Assembly (NCBI GenBank): GCA_944739405.2
Contig: OX123187.2
Coordinates: 78,538,450-78,602,449 of the forward strand
DNA: 64,000 nucleotides
From: Euclidia mi
Taxonomy: Eukaryota; Arthropoda; Insecta; Lepidoptera; Erebidae
Direction of reading: 5' to 3'
Shown here piece by piece: positions 48,001 through 53,079 of the stretch. The notes below the pieces were generated by a model. The model did no database searches. It was not told the DNA's origin and saw only the letters and a program-made list of their open reading frames with translations. Each line of letters begins with the position of its first letter. The stretch's first letter is position 1. Both the position numbers and the translations under genes were made by a program.

Positions 48001-48169
48001 AGTATCAGCATTATCAGATGCTCAATATGTGGCACCGCTAGTCCAGAGTGGGGATTTACTAAGTGGAGGTCCAAAACCAGCACTAACTGACGAAGATGGA
48101 CCCCGAAGACCAACGAAGACTTTCTTCTACGTATTTGATTATCAGACGAAGGATGGATTTTATCCACAA
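20424..48169 (+). CDS. Nlg: Neuroligin (gene span, 7 coding exons, 3' end outside window)
   Basis: Neuroligins are postsynaptic single-pass membrane proteins that bind neurexins through a catalytically dead cholinesterase-like domain. Joined exons: 20424-21001, 22029-22246, 26139-26288, 39834-40034, 43174-43669, 45694-45784, 47975-48169. They total 1929 bases, 643 codons, open throughout, with AG/GT borders and matching phases. The protein shows a hydrophobic signal core (residues 37-49), an acidic Asn/Tyr-rich linker (about 57-147) and the cholinesterase fold from residue 149. Family signatures include PYATPPVG, SEDCLYLNIFAP, PVLVYIHGESY, NYGLMDQIAALHW and NEYTDWERTV. The nucleophile elbow reads G-H-G-S-G (residues 363-367), with Gly365 where esterases have Ser. 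The C-terminal part of the domain, the membrane helix and the tail are beyond the window or were not found. Which insect neuroligin paralogue this is cannot be settled here. Confidence 0.9.
21002..22028 (+). other. Neuroligin intron 1
   Basis: AT-rich intron with GTGAGA donor and AATAG acceptor. No repeat or RNA gene recognised. Confidence 0.8.
22029..22246 (+). CDS. Nlg: Neuroligin coding exon 2
   Basis: Starts after AATAG (22024-22028) and ends before GTAAGT (22247). Encodes FSPTRTPSPWDG, a cysteine-containing ACPQKLPDVDDE, then LEYLKRLMPYLKNQSEDC and LYLNIFAPLQ. The two cysteines correspond to the first disulfide loop of cholinesterase-fold proteins, and the NQSEDCLYLN block is highly characteristic of neuroligins. 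The 218-base length keeps the phase with exons 1 and 3. Confidence 0.9.
22436..22556 (-). mobile_element. SINE family 1, 3' fragment
   Basis: Carries CCCCGAAGGGGTAGGCAGAGG and TCCCACGTAATAAGGGGCGAG, matching the left part of the - strand SINE at 13182. The tRNA head is missing. Lies in neuroligin intron 2. Confidence 0.65.
23628..24446 (-). mobile_element. Nested piggyBac-like element (in copy B)
   Basis: Ends CCCTAGAATTC (left) and TTCTAGGG (right), with perfect TTAA on both sides (23624-23627 and 24447-24450). The TTAA target and CCCTAGAA termini point to piggyBac. About 819 bases, non-autonomous, with the same transposase remnant as copy A. Confidence 0.8.
23861..24106 (-). pseudogene. 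piggyBac transposase C-terminal remnant (copy B)
   Basis: Inverted counterpart of 17195-17425. It shares S-G-E-E-E-I-E-V-G-T-S-C-N-S-W and the F-Q-Q-T-V-L-K-L-G-L-E-L-I-H-E-H segment, with substitutions at a few positions (for example W-V-L-Y for W-A-L-Y). Lacks catalytic sequence. Confidence 0.55.
25397..25418. repeat. Short GC hairpin
   Basis: TGGGGGCAC and GTGCCCCCA pair perfectly around the loop GGCA. The surrounding bases (about 25355-25425) are GC-richer than the intron and probably belong to an old repeat. Confidence 0.5.
25985..26085. repeat. Interspersed repeat fragment in intron 2
   Basis: A GC-richer piece around CTGGCGTTATCCCGGTTGCA preceded by an ATCATCATTATC tract, directly before neuroligin exon 3. 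It looks like an eroded dispersed repeat. Confidence 0.4.
26139..26288 (+). CDS. Nlg: Neuroligin coding exon 3
   Basis: Preceded by TTTTCTTTTAG and followed by GTAAGT. Encodes MDETKLALPVLVYIHGESY, SWSSSHPYDGAVLASYTD and LIVVTLNFRLGVL. The YIHGE stretch is the oxyanion-loop region and VTLNFRLGVLG the following strand in the alpha/beta-hydrolase fold. 150 bases, phase 1 at the right end. Confidence 0.9.
27720..28030 (-). other. Unclassified GC-richer block with coding-like look
   Basis: About 300 bases with balanced base use unlike the AT-rich intron. On the - strand two overlapping frames (68 and 82 codons) are open, but neither has a motif I recognise; the longer contains several Trp and Cys residues. 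It could be a fragment of an old transposon ORF. No function can be given. Confidence 0.3.
28375..28490 (-). mobile_element. SINE family 2 fragment
   Basis: On the - strand: GGGTTCAATCCTCACACGAG (B-box region) then GATAAAACTGTATGCAGTCC. The same order (GGTTCGATCGCCACACGGG, GATAAAACTTTATATGATC) occurs at 44695-44800. Confidence 0.55.
29285..29522 (-). mobile_element. SINE family 1, nearly complete
   Basis: Left (3') end CACACCTGTATCCCCGAAGGG, middle CCCACGTAATAGGGGG, and CCGACCCGGGAATCGAACCC over the B box. The tRNA-like head ends at about 29522 with GGACCACGGAGGC. Best preserved copy of this family in the window. Confidence 0.8.
29523..30924 (+). other. Intron 3, no gene seen
   Basis: AT-rich. 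A tRNA-like scrap around 30265-30350 (CCGCTAGGCGG, GGTCGATCCCGAACTCC) is too irregular to call a tRNA gene. Confidence 0.45.
30925..31015 (+). mobile_element. SINE family 1, head fragment
   Basis: GTCCGTGGTCCAGTGGGTATCG followed by TTGCTGATCGGGGTCCCGG and CAGTGTTACTGAATCA matches the head of the SINE at 12590, truncated at the right. Confidence 0.6.
31465..31537 (+). mobile_element. SINE, left half (interrupted by the LTR element)
   Basis: A tRNA-like head with TCTTGTTCGATCCCCAGTTC (B box) ends in CCGG at the LTR border. TTATGCGGATAAA (31452-31464) precedes it and recurs at 37942-37954 beyond the other half, so it is this SINE's own 13-bp target duplication. Confidence 0.8.
31538..31649 (-). 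repeat. 3' LTR, 112 bp
   Basis: Starts TG and ends CA on the + strand. By eye identical to 37627-37738. On the - strand it holds GTATATAAGCC (TATA-like) and AATAAA (polyadenylation-like), so it is compact but plausibly complete. Confidence 0.9.
31650..31662 (-). promoter_or_regulatory. Polypurine tract of the LTR element
   Basis: On the - strand ATGGGGGAGA directly abuts the 3' LTR, the expected place and composition for plus-strand priming. Confidence 0.75.
32002..32246 (-). pseudogene. Displaced integrase C-terminal tail
   Basis: After the early stop of pol, the next frame is open for about 80 codons up to a stop at 32002. It reads like the SH3-like end of a Gypsy integrase (DKVLVKNETGNK, LYSGPYTVI). 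It is separated from pol by an apparent one-base deletion around 32240-32247. Confidence 0.7.
32226..35663 (-). CDS. pol: pol polyprotein of the Gypsy-type element (defective)
   Basis: 1135 codons from the ATG at 35633; the frame is open from 35663. Domains in order: aspartic protease with LLVDTGAS (Asp36) and GILGQDFL; reverse transcriptase with RWRLVIDYRKLN, motif A reading H-L-N-L-N-Q-G-F and active site VYMDDLV (residues 443-446); RNase H with QTDASG, EKELLAV, RTDHKPL and ADALSR; integrase with an H-H-C-C zinc finger (SGHAGMRR to CPQCQR) and the D, D, E residues in FLDLVGP, TDRGTEF and GSLENAHK. Two defects: motif A has Asn382 (codon AAC, 34488-34490) where RTs need Asp, and the frame ends early at 32226. 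In another frame from about 32246 to 32002 the DNA still codes for an integrase C-terminal tail (KVLVKNETGNK), so one base has probably been lost. Confidence 0.92.
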   Translation of the reverse strand: MLVILFRANKMKTSFFGTENVIFSCNSVGYGNIKSRNHYSYNLLVDTGASISVVKYKHILEQNIPIHIESSYVNGIGGKVQSIGYVYINFVIGNHVINHKFFVFKSLPCKGSGILGQDFLSKYKSVLNFGNQTLLLWNNNLKISLPLIMTNNNITIPARSESIHFIQVSETDECLVNTTELQEGIFIASSLVKPKNGKIPIRVLNTTESDLVLNSIHPTLFKASDYDICTFHETNNNADRVKKVFSLLSLNHLNKEEQLSIESICAKYADIFFLPGDKLGTTKLYEHTITLKPNVAPVYVKPYRLPHAQKAELKKQVENLLEQGIIEPCSSEWSSPVLLVPKKSDANGEKRWRLVIDYRKLNTCIQDDKFPLPNISDILDSLSGCSYYTHLNLNQGFFNVGLQKDCRKYTSFCAHGQYQMTRMPMGLETSPSAFSRMMTIAMAGLSYDKCLVYMDDLVCLGRSFQGHNKNLISIFEKLRSANLKLNPSKCDFLKKEILYLGHVVSGNGILPDPDKIKVIKHYPVPKTIDEVKRFVAFANYYRKFIADFAEKAYHLNLLCRKNAKFVWDKNCQNSFETIKQSIMSPPILQYPDFSEQNQFIVQTDASGYAIGAVLCNSDGRPVAYASRSLNKAERNYPTIEKELLAVVWAVKYFRPYLYGRTFKIRTDHKPLIYLFNLKDPSSRLFKFRLILEEYDYVIEYVKGKENAAADALSRIKVTSKELKEMNECLHVMTRARKRQLDTVPSDDMLPTSDWPDQPKVVDTHIKPKDAVELRFGDNSSLKKFRDDNLITCESNILFYVAQQKTIFIKQVSQSQITRAEFARELSEFCEKINVVEVYFIKNKNNYVFVEKLISEIKKQTNWKGPRLCIIKDVVRIEDKDDRKVIVNDFHLLPTSGHAGMRRMLTNIKKYYYWPGLEADVKNFVKKCPQCQRHKYTIQVKEPMTITSTAHSAFDKIFLDLVGPLDKDSNDYCYILTLQCELSKYVCAYPLLNKTSTEVARTFVNHFVLHHGVPREIATDRGTEFISETMRQVCELLNIKKLNSTAYHHQSIGSLENAHKSLGAFLRIQTEEKPELWSSWLPFWCFAYNTTVHTSTQITPFELVYGKKCNLPSNFSKCVEPLYNYDSYPLELKYRLQVSQTKRGKI
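35608..36801 (-). CDS. gag: gag protein of the Gypsy-type element
   Basis: 397 codons from an ATG at 36801. The N-terminal part is helical and coiled-coil-like; the middle (about residues 90-290) looks like a retrotransposon capsid region; the C-terminal part (about 290-365) is rich in Arg, Gly, Ser and Gln with FAGRGRGRVG. I see no CCHC zinc knuckle; RNA binding may rely on the RG-rich tail. The frame ends TTT TTT CGG GAC TGA, overlapping pol by 56 bases; pol lies in the +1 frame (equivalently -2) relative to gag, so expression of pol needs a frameshift on the T run or reinitiation at the overlapping ATG (35633). Confidence 0.9.
   Translation of the reverse strand: MAERLRDLQDSLLEIRKYLIKIGPDRRRGNIIAVKLAEAEKLLCEYNLFLEYFISAQKSFSKSECSVIQELCAQFDKSYKQVLDLCSKTPCKSENMANTTKFDLKVALNLLPVCKDDETSIRQFIESVEYYKSELDEGSQGKLLNFVLKSRLSQAAKLKLSSSYTTIDDFIVDMRTQLLPKKCATAIQSKLQNFRQNNLSIDEFGKQITEMFVELTIAQSDGNDASFKVLKPLNEKQAIKCFSNGLRNRRLGTIIAAQKCTSLKDAIQSAIDEDVTAPSTSNDILTINFRGKSFYNRPQRGRRSSFAGRGRGRVGYQSDHQNRQQAQVWRGPQTNGRRSTHTYHATRGRSNFYSPRYQRSPRAHIHTLTNSEPHSQPSLNSSNTVQSQQDENQFFRD
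36955..37048 (-). repeat. Leader repeats TTTCCGCGCAC
   Basis: On the + strand TTTCCGCGCAC occurs three times (about 36965, 36990 and 37026), two preceded by AAA, with ACGCA spacers. It lies between the membrane-protein ORF and gag, inside the transcribed leader of the LTR element. Confidence 0.7.
37138..37461 (-). CDS. 107-aa single-pass membrane protein ORF in the LTR element leader
   Basis: The ATG at 37461 has A at -3 and G at +4. The protein has a polar N-terminal part (about 33 residues with NAAGGNNNAD), one strongly hydrophobic helix IILLVLLLIALLAFLYAIFA (about residues 37-56), then a very basic segment (YRKCIRKWM, RRDRWRVSLWRRR) and an acidic tail. The positive-inside rule predicts an N-out, C-in, type III-like topology. 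It starts 165 bases from the 5' LTR and ends about 340 bases before gag. I recognise no family; position before gag is unusual, since env-like genes follow pol. It is long for a chance frame in this position, but one sequence cannot prove it is made. Confidence 0.6.
   Translation of the reverse strand: MGTTNTKEEVIVPQNAAGGNNNADIRQLAVHASSTNIILLVLLLIALLAFLYAIFALYRKCIRKWMANEIRRDRWRVSLWRRRIDNERDLREMSDMRNYKKGTGDIA
37609..37626 (-). promoter_or_regulatory. Primer-binding site of the LTR element
   Basis: Directly next to the 5' LTR, the - strand reads TGGCGACCCTGCCATCGC. TGG at the LTR border and the CGACC core match tRNA-Arg-type primer sites of 412/mdg1-like elements; the later bases fit less well. 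Confidence 0.7.
37627..37738 (-). repeat. 5' LTR, 112 bp
   Basis: Same sequence as 31538-31649 by eye. TG...CA ends and CCGG (37739-37742) outside. Carries the presumed promoter (TATATAAG) reading leftwards. Confidence 0.9.
37739..37941 (+). mobile_element. SINE, right half (interrupted by the LTR element)
   Basis: Continues the SINE of 31465-31537 after CCGG: ACACACCTCTGACTTTTCG, CAATGTGCCCGGTAGATGG and CCTACCCCTTCGGGGATAAA, ending at TTATGCGGATAAA (37942-37954). A close relative lies at 54477-54686. Confidence 0.8.
38445..38632 (+). mobile_element. Lepidopteran-type SINE fragment
   Basis: CGGCGAAGGAAAACATCGTGAG, then GTGAAGTCTGCCAATCC, CCCAGCAGTGG and a CTGATGATGA end. This order is typical of a SINE common in moths (recognition from memory). 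It lies just left of a short LINE end. Confidence 0.55.
38753..39037 (-). mobile_element. Very short LINE 3' end with 15-bp target duplication
   Basis: GTGTTCATTAAATAA flanks it at 38738-38752 and 39038-39052. The insert is about 285 bases and encodes on the - strand the last 90 or so residues of a LINE reverse transcriptase (RLRWLDHVERM, GRPTGRRPVGRPRYRW, VKWRSLVLEAKAHFG), followed by a TAAGTAAGTAAG tail at 38755-38766. Extreme 5' truncation by target-primed integration. A GRPxGRRPVGRPR coding hairpin (38912-38940) is part of it. Confidence 0.85.
39277..39720 (-). mobile_element. Solo LTR (family with TGTTACGA...TCGTAACA-type ends)
   Basis: About 444 bases starting TGTTACGAGCTGGGGTTCG and ending GGCGTAACA. 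Read on the - strand it has AGTATAAATAG (TATA-like) and shares TTGAATATCGGAGCGATAA and CGAACCCCAGCTCGTAACA with 53080-53827. No internal retrotransposon sequence adjoins it, so it is a solo LTR. It ends about 110 bases before neuroligin exon 4. Confidence 0.75.
39834..40034 (+). CDS. Nlg: Neuroligin coding exon 4 (degenerate nucleophile elbow)
   Basis: Acceptor TTGTTGCAG, donor GTGAGA. Encodes GFLNANPTPHQKARVANYG, LMDQIAALHWMQQNIALFGG, DPTNITLMGHGSGAAC and INFLMISPTVMP. At 39974-39988 the G-x-S-x-G elbow of active esterases is G-H-G-S-G: the nucleophile codon is GGG (Gly). Loss of this serine is normal for neuroligins and supports the adhesion rather than the enzyme assignment. The exon is separated from exon 3 by a 13.5-kb, transposon-filled intron. 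Confidence 0.92.
40035..41088 (+). other. Neuroligin intron 4, left part
   Basis: AT-rich, no repeat end or RNA gene recognised. Confidence 0.6.
41104..42661 (-). mobile_element. 5'-truncated Jockey/CR1-like LINE with 15-bp target duplication
   Basis: TTATAGTATATTATA occurs at 41089-41103 and 42662-42676. On the - strand the element ends with an AATAAA-containing tail and a TTATTATTATTAT-like run (about 41104-41130). Coding part 41453-42652. Lies antisense in neuroligin intron 4. Confidence 0.8.
41453..42652 (-). pseudogene. LINE reverse transcriptase with one nonsense codon
   Basis: One frame from 42652 to 41453, interrupted only by a TAG at 42227-42229. RT motifs: GIFLDLAKAFDSVSP (catalytic Asp), GVPQGSILGATLF, and MSYADDTALIF with intact YADD, then the C-terminal domain with YIKYLGITLD. 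The stop falls where relatives usually have Trp, so a TGG-to-TAG change is likely. The endonuclease and ORF1 are missing through 5' truncation. Apart from the stop it looks young. Confidence 0.85.
43174..43669 (+). CDS. Nlg: Neuroligin coding exon 5
   Basis: Acceptor TGTATTTCAG, donor GTAAGA. The largest central exon (496 bases): LFHRAILLSGSALSSWAIVD directly follows the nucleophile region, as in all family members. It continues with the AFGPSVDGVVI strand, a Lys/Arg-rich insertion (NVHKKRSDSGRR), and DLLFGVVTSEALWKFSA, where the Glu of SEALW sits near the triad-acid position of esterases. It ends in DKRDRMLR. Confidence 0.92.
44695..44800 (-). mobile_element. SINE family 2 fragment
   Basis: - strand order: GTTGTGGGTTCGATCGCC (B-box region), ACACGGGATAAAACTTTATATG, ATAATACC. 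Related to 28375-28490. Lies in neuroligin intron 5. Confidence 0.6.
45340..45505 (+). mobile_element. SINE family 2, head and body
   Basis: ATGGCGTAGTCGGTTAGGCAC as A-box region, GTGGGTTTGATTCCTACATG as B-box region, then TTTGAGTCTTAGCG and CAGTGTCCATTAGC. Same build as the - strand copy at 3630-3808. Lies in neuroligin intron 5, about 190 bases before exon 6, and inverted relative to the fragment at 44695. Confidence 0.65.
45694..45784 (+). CDS. Nlg: Neuroligin coding exon 6
   Basis: Acceptor CTTTTTCAG, donor GTTTGT. A 91-base exon encoding TYVRNSYTYHLSEIFYTIVN and EYTDWERTVE, a family-specific helix. The donor choice GAG|GTTTGT restores frame exactly with exon 7; a GTAGAG three codon positions earlier is less suitable. 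Confidence 0.88.
45785..47974 (+). other. Neuroligin intron 6
   Basis: AT-rich, no recognised repeat end. No reading frame with a domain. Confidence 0.6.
47975..48169 (+). CDS. Nlg: Neuroligin coding exon 7 (last seen in window)
   Basis: Acceptor ATTATTTCAG, donor GTAAGT. Encodes NPINTRDATVSALSDAQYV, APLVQSGDLLSGGPKPALTD and TKTFFYVFDYQTKDGFYPQ. The PINTRD and YVFDYQT blocks are neuroligin signatures. An exon with a G-E-(D/E)-L-P-Y-(I/V)-F-G block normally follows; I did not find it before 64000, so intron 7 may exceed 15.8 kb, or the exon was missed. Confidence 0.9.
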
Positions 48170-49671
48170 GTAAGTGACATAAATTCCAAAACAGCTACTA
48201 ATCGTTTTGAAACCTTAAATTTATCCAGTTAACTAACTTTAGCTTTATTAATTTTCATCGTGAATCATGTTGGAAGACTATCCAAAATATTTTACTTTGT
48301 ACCAAAACAACTTTATTAGCTTGTCAAAAATTGGCAACAGGTACTATTGAATTACACCAGCCGGTTGTATAATGTGTAAAGACTTCATGAAAGCGCGACA
48401 CCACTAATTTTAATGAAGAGGCTTCACGTAGTTCATATATTTAGGTTCCAATTATGCCTTGCGTGGAATCAAATGTGACTAGTATCTACTAATTACCTGC
48501 ATTTAATTTTAGTTCAAAGTAGTTTCTTTTGTGGAATCATATATACTTCGTGCGAAATATAGTATCTTATATTAACATACTTACTTAATTTAGTTCACAT
48601 TCATTTACTCTGGAATTCAATATTCGATCTATAGATAGATCTGTAGATTTTAGATTCGTTTTTGATATAAGCTCCATACAAAATATGTCAAACATGAATC
48701 TCGAATCTCAAAATCCATGTATGGATCGGATATTGAAAATGGCCATTAATCGAGTGCTGCGGTGAGAAACTAGGATAGAGTGAATTTGTGATAAATTATA
48801 ATATTTTCAGGCCTGACATTCTGCACAATAAATAAACGTTAATTATAACATACTATCTGATTTATCTTCAAAATGATTACACAAAATATATATTTGATAA
48901 GTTTATACAGTTCAAGAACTAAATGTTTCGATTAAATCAGGCGCTGGAAATTCAATTTATTACACAATTTATACTGTCTGTCGTCATTATTGTTTATTAA
49001 ATGTATGTTCAGAATATTCTGTGCTTCATAAGAAAACAGCTGCTTATTATTAGAACTGAATTATTTATAAGACGCTTTATAAGCAGAGTCCTTGAAGGTC
49101 AGTTTATTTTCACATTGTGTATGAAGTTAAGGGCATACGCCTTCGAACATTAACAATTTTGATATAATATTATTTTCATCATGAAAACATTGTACTGGAA
49201 GATTATTTGTTCCTATCGGTTAATTTTTGATAAATTGCCTTTGCATACGAGATGTTAACTCATCTCGTATGCAAAGGCATTTCATCGTCATTTTATTTCC
49301 TATAATTTGTATTTTGTCCTGATTAAGTCATGTCAGCATCAAATAATAATGATTAATAATTAAAGCACATTTAACACTTACCTAATGATCCCTCTTGTGA
49401 GTGAAGTAAAAAAAGGAAGTTCCGAGATATATGATTTTGTTTCTATAAATAACAATTGTACGTTGTTTAAAATAATATGATTACTGCGCAGAATCTGTTT
49501 GATTCCTTCACTCAAAATGATTGAATACATACAATTCAGGTATTTTAACTCGTACCGTAGTTTGACATAGCACAAGTTAGGACTTTCATAATGGTACGAT
49601 TATAGTATTAGCAGTTATGTGATTGGCACTTTGATTAGTCAAGACAACAATACCTACTTGGACTATTATAC
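48170..49671 (+). other. Start of neuroligin intron 7
   Basis: No further exon recognised. The only structure is the long perfect hairpin at 49236-49279. Confidence 0.5.
49236..49279. repeat. Perfect 19-bp-arm hairpin
   Basis: TGCCTTTGCATACGAGATG (49236-49254) is followed after the loop TTAACT by its exact complement (49261-49279). Confidence 0.85.
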
Positions 49672-49814
49672 ATATATACTAGCTGACCCAGCGAACTCCG
49701 TATCGCCTTTTTAAGTGTTTTCATTTAATGCCCTTTTTTCCAAGCCCCTTTTCCAAAATTACCATTGACTTAGCGCTTAATCTCTTATCATTTCAGAGTC
49801 TATAAATGATGAAC

Positions 49815-51180
49815 AAACAAACATAGATTTTTATATAATATTGAATTCCCCATTCCTTAAAATATCGGAGACGATACCCATATCGACTTTAAAAAAAATC
49901 CCGTCCACCATCTTTGATTTCCTATCCGTCATCTTTGATCACGAAATAGATGTTGTATTTGGATTCATCATCCCTTAAATCATCAGAGACGATACCCATA
50001 TTGATTTTTTTAATTTTTCCCATCCGCCATCTTTGATCACGAAATAGTTATGTTTTCGAATTCCCTATTCCTTACAATATCGGATACGATACCCATATCG
50101 ACTTTAAAAAAAATCCCGTCCACCATCTTTGATTTCCTATCCGCCATCTTTGATCACGAAATAGATGTTGTATTTGGATTCACCATCCCTTAAATCATCA
50201 GAGACGATACCCATATTGACTTTTTAATTTTTCTCATCCGCCATCTTTGATTACGAAATAGATGATGTTTTTGAATTCCCCATTCCTTACAATATCAGAG
50301 ACGATATCCATATTGATTTTTAAAATTTTTCCCATCCGCCATCTTTGATTACGAAATAGATGATGTTTTTGAATTCCCCATTCCTTACAATATCAGAGAC
50401 GATACCCATATTGATTTTTTAAATTTTTCCATCCGCCATCTTTGATTACGAAATAGATGATGTTTTTGAATTCCCCATTCCTTACAATATCGGAGACGAT
50501 ACCCATATCGACTTTAAAAAAATCCCGTCCGCCATCTTTGATTTCCTATGCGCCATCTTTGATCACGAAATAGATGTTGTATTTGGATTCTCCATTCCTT
50601 AAATCATCAGAGACGATACCCATATCGATTTTTTAAATTTTTCCCATCCGCCATCTTTGATTACGAAATAGATGATGTTTTTGAATTCCCCATTCCTTAC
50701 AATATCGGAGACGATACCCATATCGACTTTAAAAAAATCCCGTCCGCCATCTTTGATTTCCTATGCGCCATCTTTGATCACGAAATAGATGTTGTATTTG
50801 GATTCTCCATTCCTTAAATCATCAGAGACGATACCCATATCGATTTTTTAAATTTTTCCCATCCGCCATCTTTGATTTCCCATCCACCATCTTGAATCAC
50901 GAAACAGATGTTGTATTTGGATTCCCCATCCCTTTTAACATCGCAGACGATACCAATATAGATTTTTTAAATTTTCCCATCCGCCATCTTTGATTTCCCA
51001 TCCGCCATCTTTCATCACGAAATAGATATTGTATTTTGATTCCCCACCCCTTAAAATATCGAAGGCGATACCCATATTGATTTTTAAATTTTTCTCATCC
51101 ACCATCTTTGATTTCCCGTCCGCCATCTTGGATCACAAAATAAATTTCATATTAAATCTCGAAAACGATACCCATATAGA
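49815..51180. repeat. Minisatellite array with two alternating half-units
   Basis: GACGATACCCATAT (with variants) recurs about 13 times every 95-120 bases. Two half-units alternate: one with GACTTTAAAAAAAATCCCG and GATGTTGTATTTGGATTC, the other with TTTTTAAATTTTTCCCATCC and GATGATGTTTTTGAATTCC. CCGCCATCTTTGAT or close variants occurs about 19 times. Small frames on the - strand are a by-product. Confidence 0.8.
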
Positions 51181-51210
51181 TTGTATCCTATTCGTTTAGC
51201 CCTTTTTTGC

Positions 51211-51243
51211 CTTTGACCCAACCCAAGGAGGGTTGGGTCAAAG
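51211..51243. repeat. 14-bp-arm hairpin
   Basis: CTTTGACCCAACCC and its complement GGGTTGGGTCAAAG around a 5-base loop. Confidence 0.8.
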
Positions 51244-51819
51244 CCCTTCTCGTTTGACCAATTTATTATTTTTGTCTGGCCCCTAAAAGTAGTGGCGTAA
51301 TTTTATATAGCCTATAGCCTTTCGGAATAACTGGGCTATCGTATACAAAAAGATTTTTTCAGATCCGACCGGTAGTTCCTGAGATTATCGCGTTCAAACA
51401 AACAAACTCTTCCACTTTATTATATTAGTATAGATGTCGTTTTAACTGTTTAAGAAATATAACTGTAAAAAGTATTTACACATACAAACTACTTAGTACT
51501 AAGACTGTAGTAGGTGCTCAAAATGTTATGTTATCCAGTACAATGTGACATTTTACTAGAGTGGCCAATATGGCGACTGGGTTTTTCTGTCAGAACCATT
51601 AGAATTTAACAAAGTACTCGACAATCCGAATTTCGCGGATATATGATGTCGACTCGAAATCTTTATTTTTTTATGTTTTATTATTCAGGTAAGGTTTCGA
51701 TGTACTCCTTGACGAAATTATTAATATGAGATTTGACACTGCGATAGCAGCGCAGCCCGTCGGTTTCAATGTGAAACATTCCAAAATCCACAACTACTTA
51801 CAAATTAAAAATTAAGTAA

Positions 51820-51966
51820 AGAACATTTTCCAGTGGACTAAATTGTGAATCTAAACCATTCTCAAGTCCCCTTGAACACACACAAAAAATTTCATCAAGA
51901 TCGGTCCAGTCGTTTAGGAGGAGTTCAGTGACATACACACGCACACAAGAAATATATATATTAAGT
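51820..51966 (+). repeat. Interspersed repeat 3' fragment
   Basis: AAATTTCATCAAGATCGGTCC followed by AGTCGTTTAGGAGGAGTTCAG and CATACACACGCACAC is a tail shared by many insect retroelement fragments (from memory). Confidence 0.5.
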
Positions 51967-53079
51967 TTAAATATTATTGTAAAATGATATTAAGGTGTGA
52001 ATGAGACAGAATATAGCGGCGTCTTGCTCTGTAAGTGACAACAATGCTGTCGTTATTGCTACCCTTGCATAAATCTGTATTCATTACCTTGACATAATTC
52101 TGACAATCAATTTCCTTTGGCGTCAGCTCTTTGAATGACAATGTCCATAGCAAAAACTAAATTAAAGTCGTGAATATTTTTAGAGCTAAATAAATTGTAA
52201 ACGACATAAACGCATAATCATCGCATAATAAACAGATGTTTTGAACAGGCCATACAAATTTCGACTGTTTAATACTCTAGAAGCAACTGTAGTCGTATTA
52301 TTTAATGCACTGGCTTTTATAGGTCTCGGCATAGGCAAATTTTGAGCGAAAACCAAAAAAGGAAAGGTTGGTCCTGTAAGCGCAATGAAAGAACAACTAA
52401 CCACAAGACCAATAGTTACTGCTAATAATAACTACAATGACTATTATATTATTAAACCAACCATGAACTTGACGTCGACTTGATGTCGATTCGGTTTTCA
52501 AGTAAAATTATCATAGTATTCCGTTTTTCTGATTTTACACATAATTTGTGATTATGAACGAAGAGAAGGTAGTCTCGCCTAGAATATTATTAGGTGGTTT
52601 ATTTTAAATGTTGGCAGTTAATGAAATATACAAATATATATATAAGAAAACATATAGTAAACAAATTTAAGCCTTTGTTGTGTTGTTTACATGGCCGTAG
52701 ATGGTACAAAACGAGTCGACGTTCTCAGAAAACCTTATACTTTTGTATTTATTTATTTACTTAGCTATCACAGATATATTCCTCATGCTCTATTCTTAAC
52801 TTTTGAGAAATTGGATATGCTTTCACAATATATACGTTTCATTTTTGCACTTCTAAGAACTAAGATCCGGGCATTGCAATGAAATGTACATTTGTGATGC
52901 TTAAATATTATTTTACTATATAACTGCCTAACATAACAAGATGCAAGAAGAAGACCATCAAGCATTGTAACTCGTGTTTTTATGGTAGGTATGATAAATA
53001 ACGGAAATGTCATTATTACACAGTTCAGAACTTAGTCGAACATAATATAATTTTTTTTTAATCTTCAGCTTTATAATAT
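51967..53079. other. Stretch without a supported gene
   Basis: AT-rich, short frames only, no motif seen. Confidence 0.5.

Larger units (their letters stand above)
49672..51436. mobile_element. Interspersed element with internal minisatellite
   Basis: The left edge TACTAGCTGACCCAGCGAAC and right edge TTCAAACAAACAAACTC...TATTAGTATAGAT are the ends of an interspersed repeat common in insects (recognised from memory, class not certain). Between them lie a 1.37-kb tandem array (49815-51180) and a short hairpin (51211-51243). Confidence 0.6.

Noticed and set aside
49815..51180. CRISPR-like repeat array
   Set aside because: Units are contiguous and similar throughout, with no unique spacers between constant repeats, and this is insect nuclear DNA.
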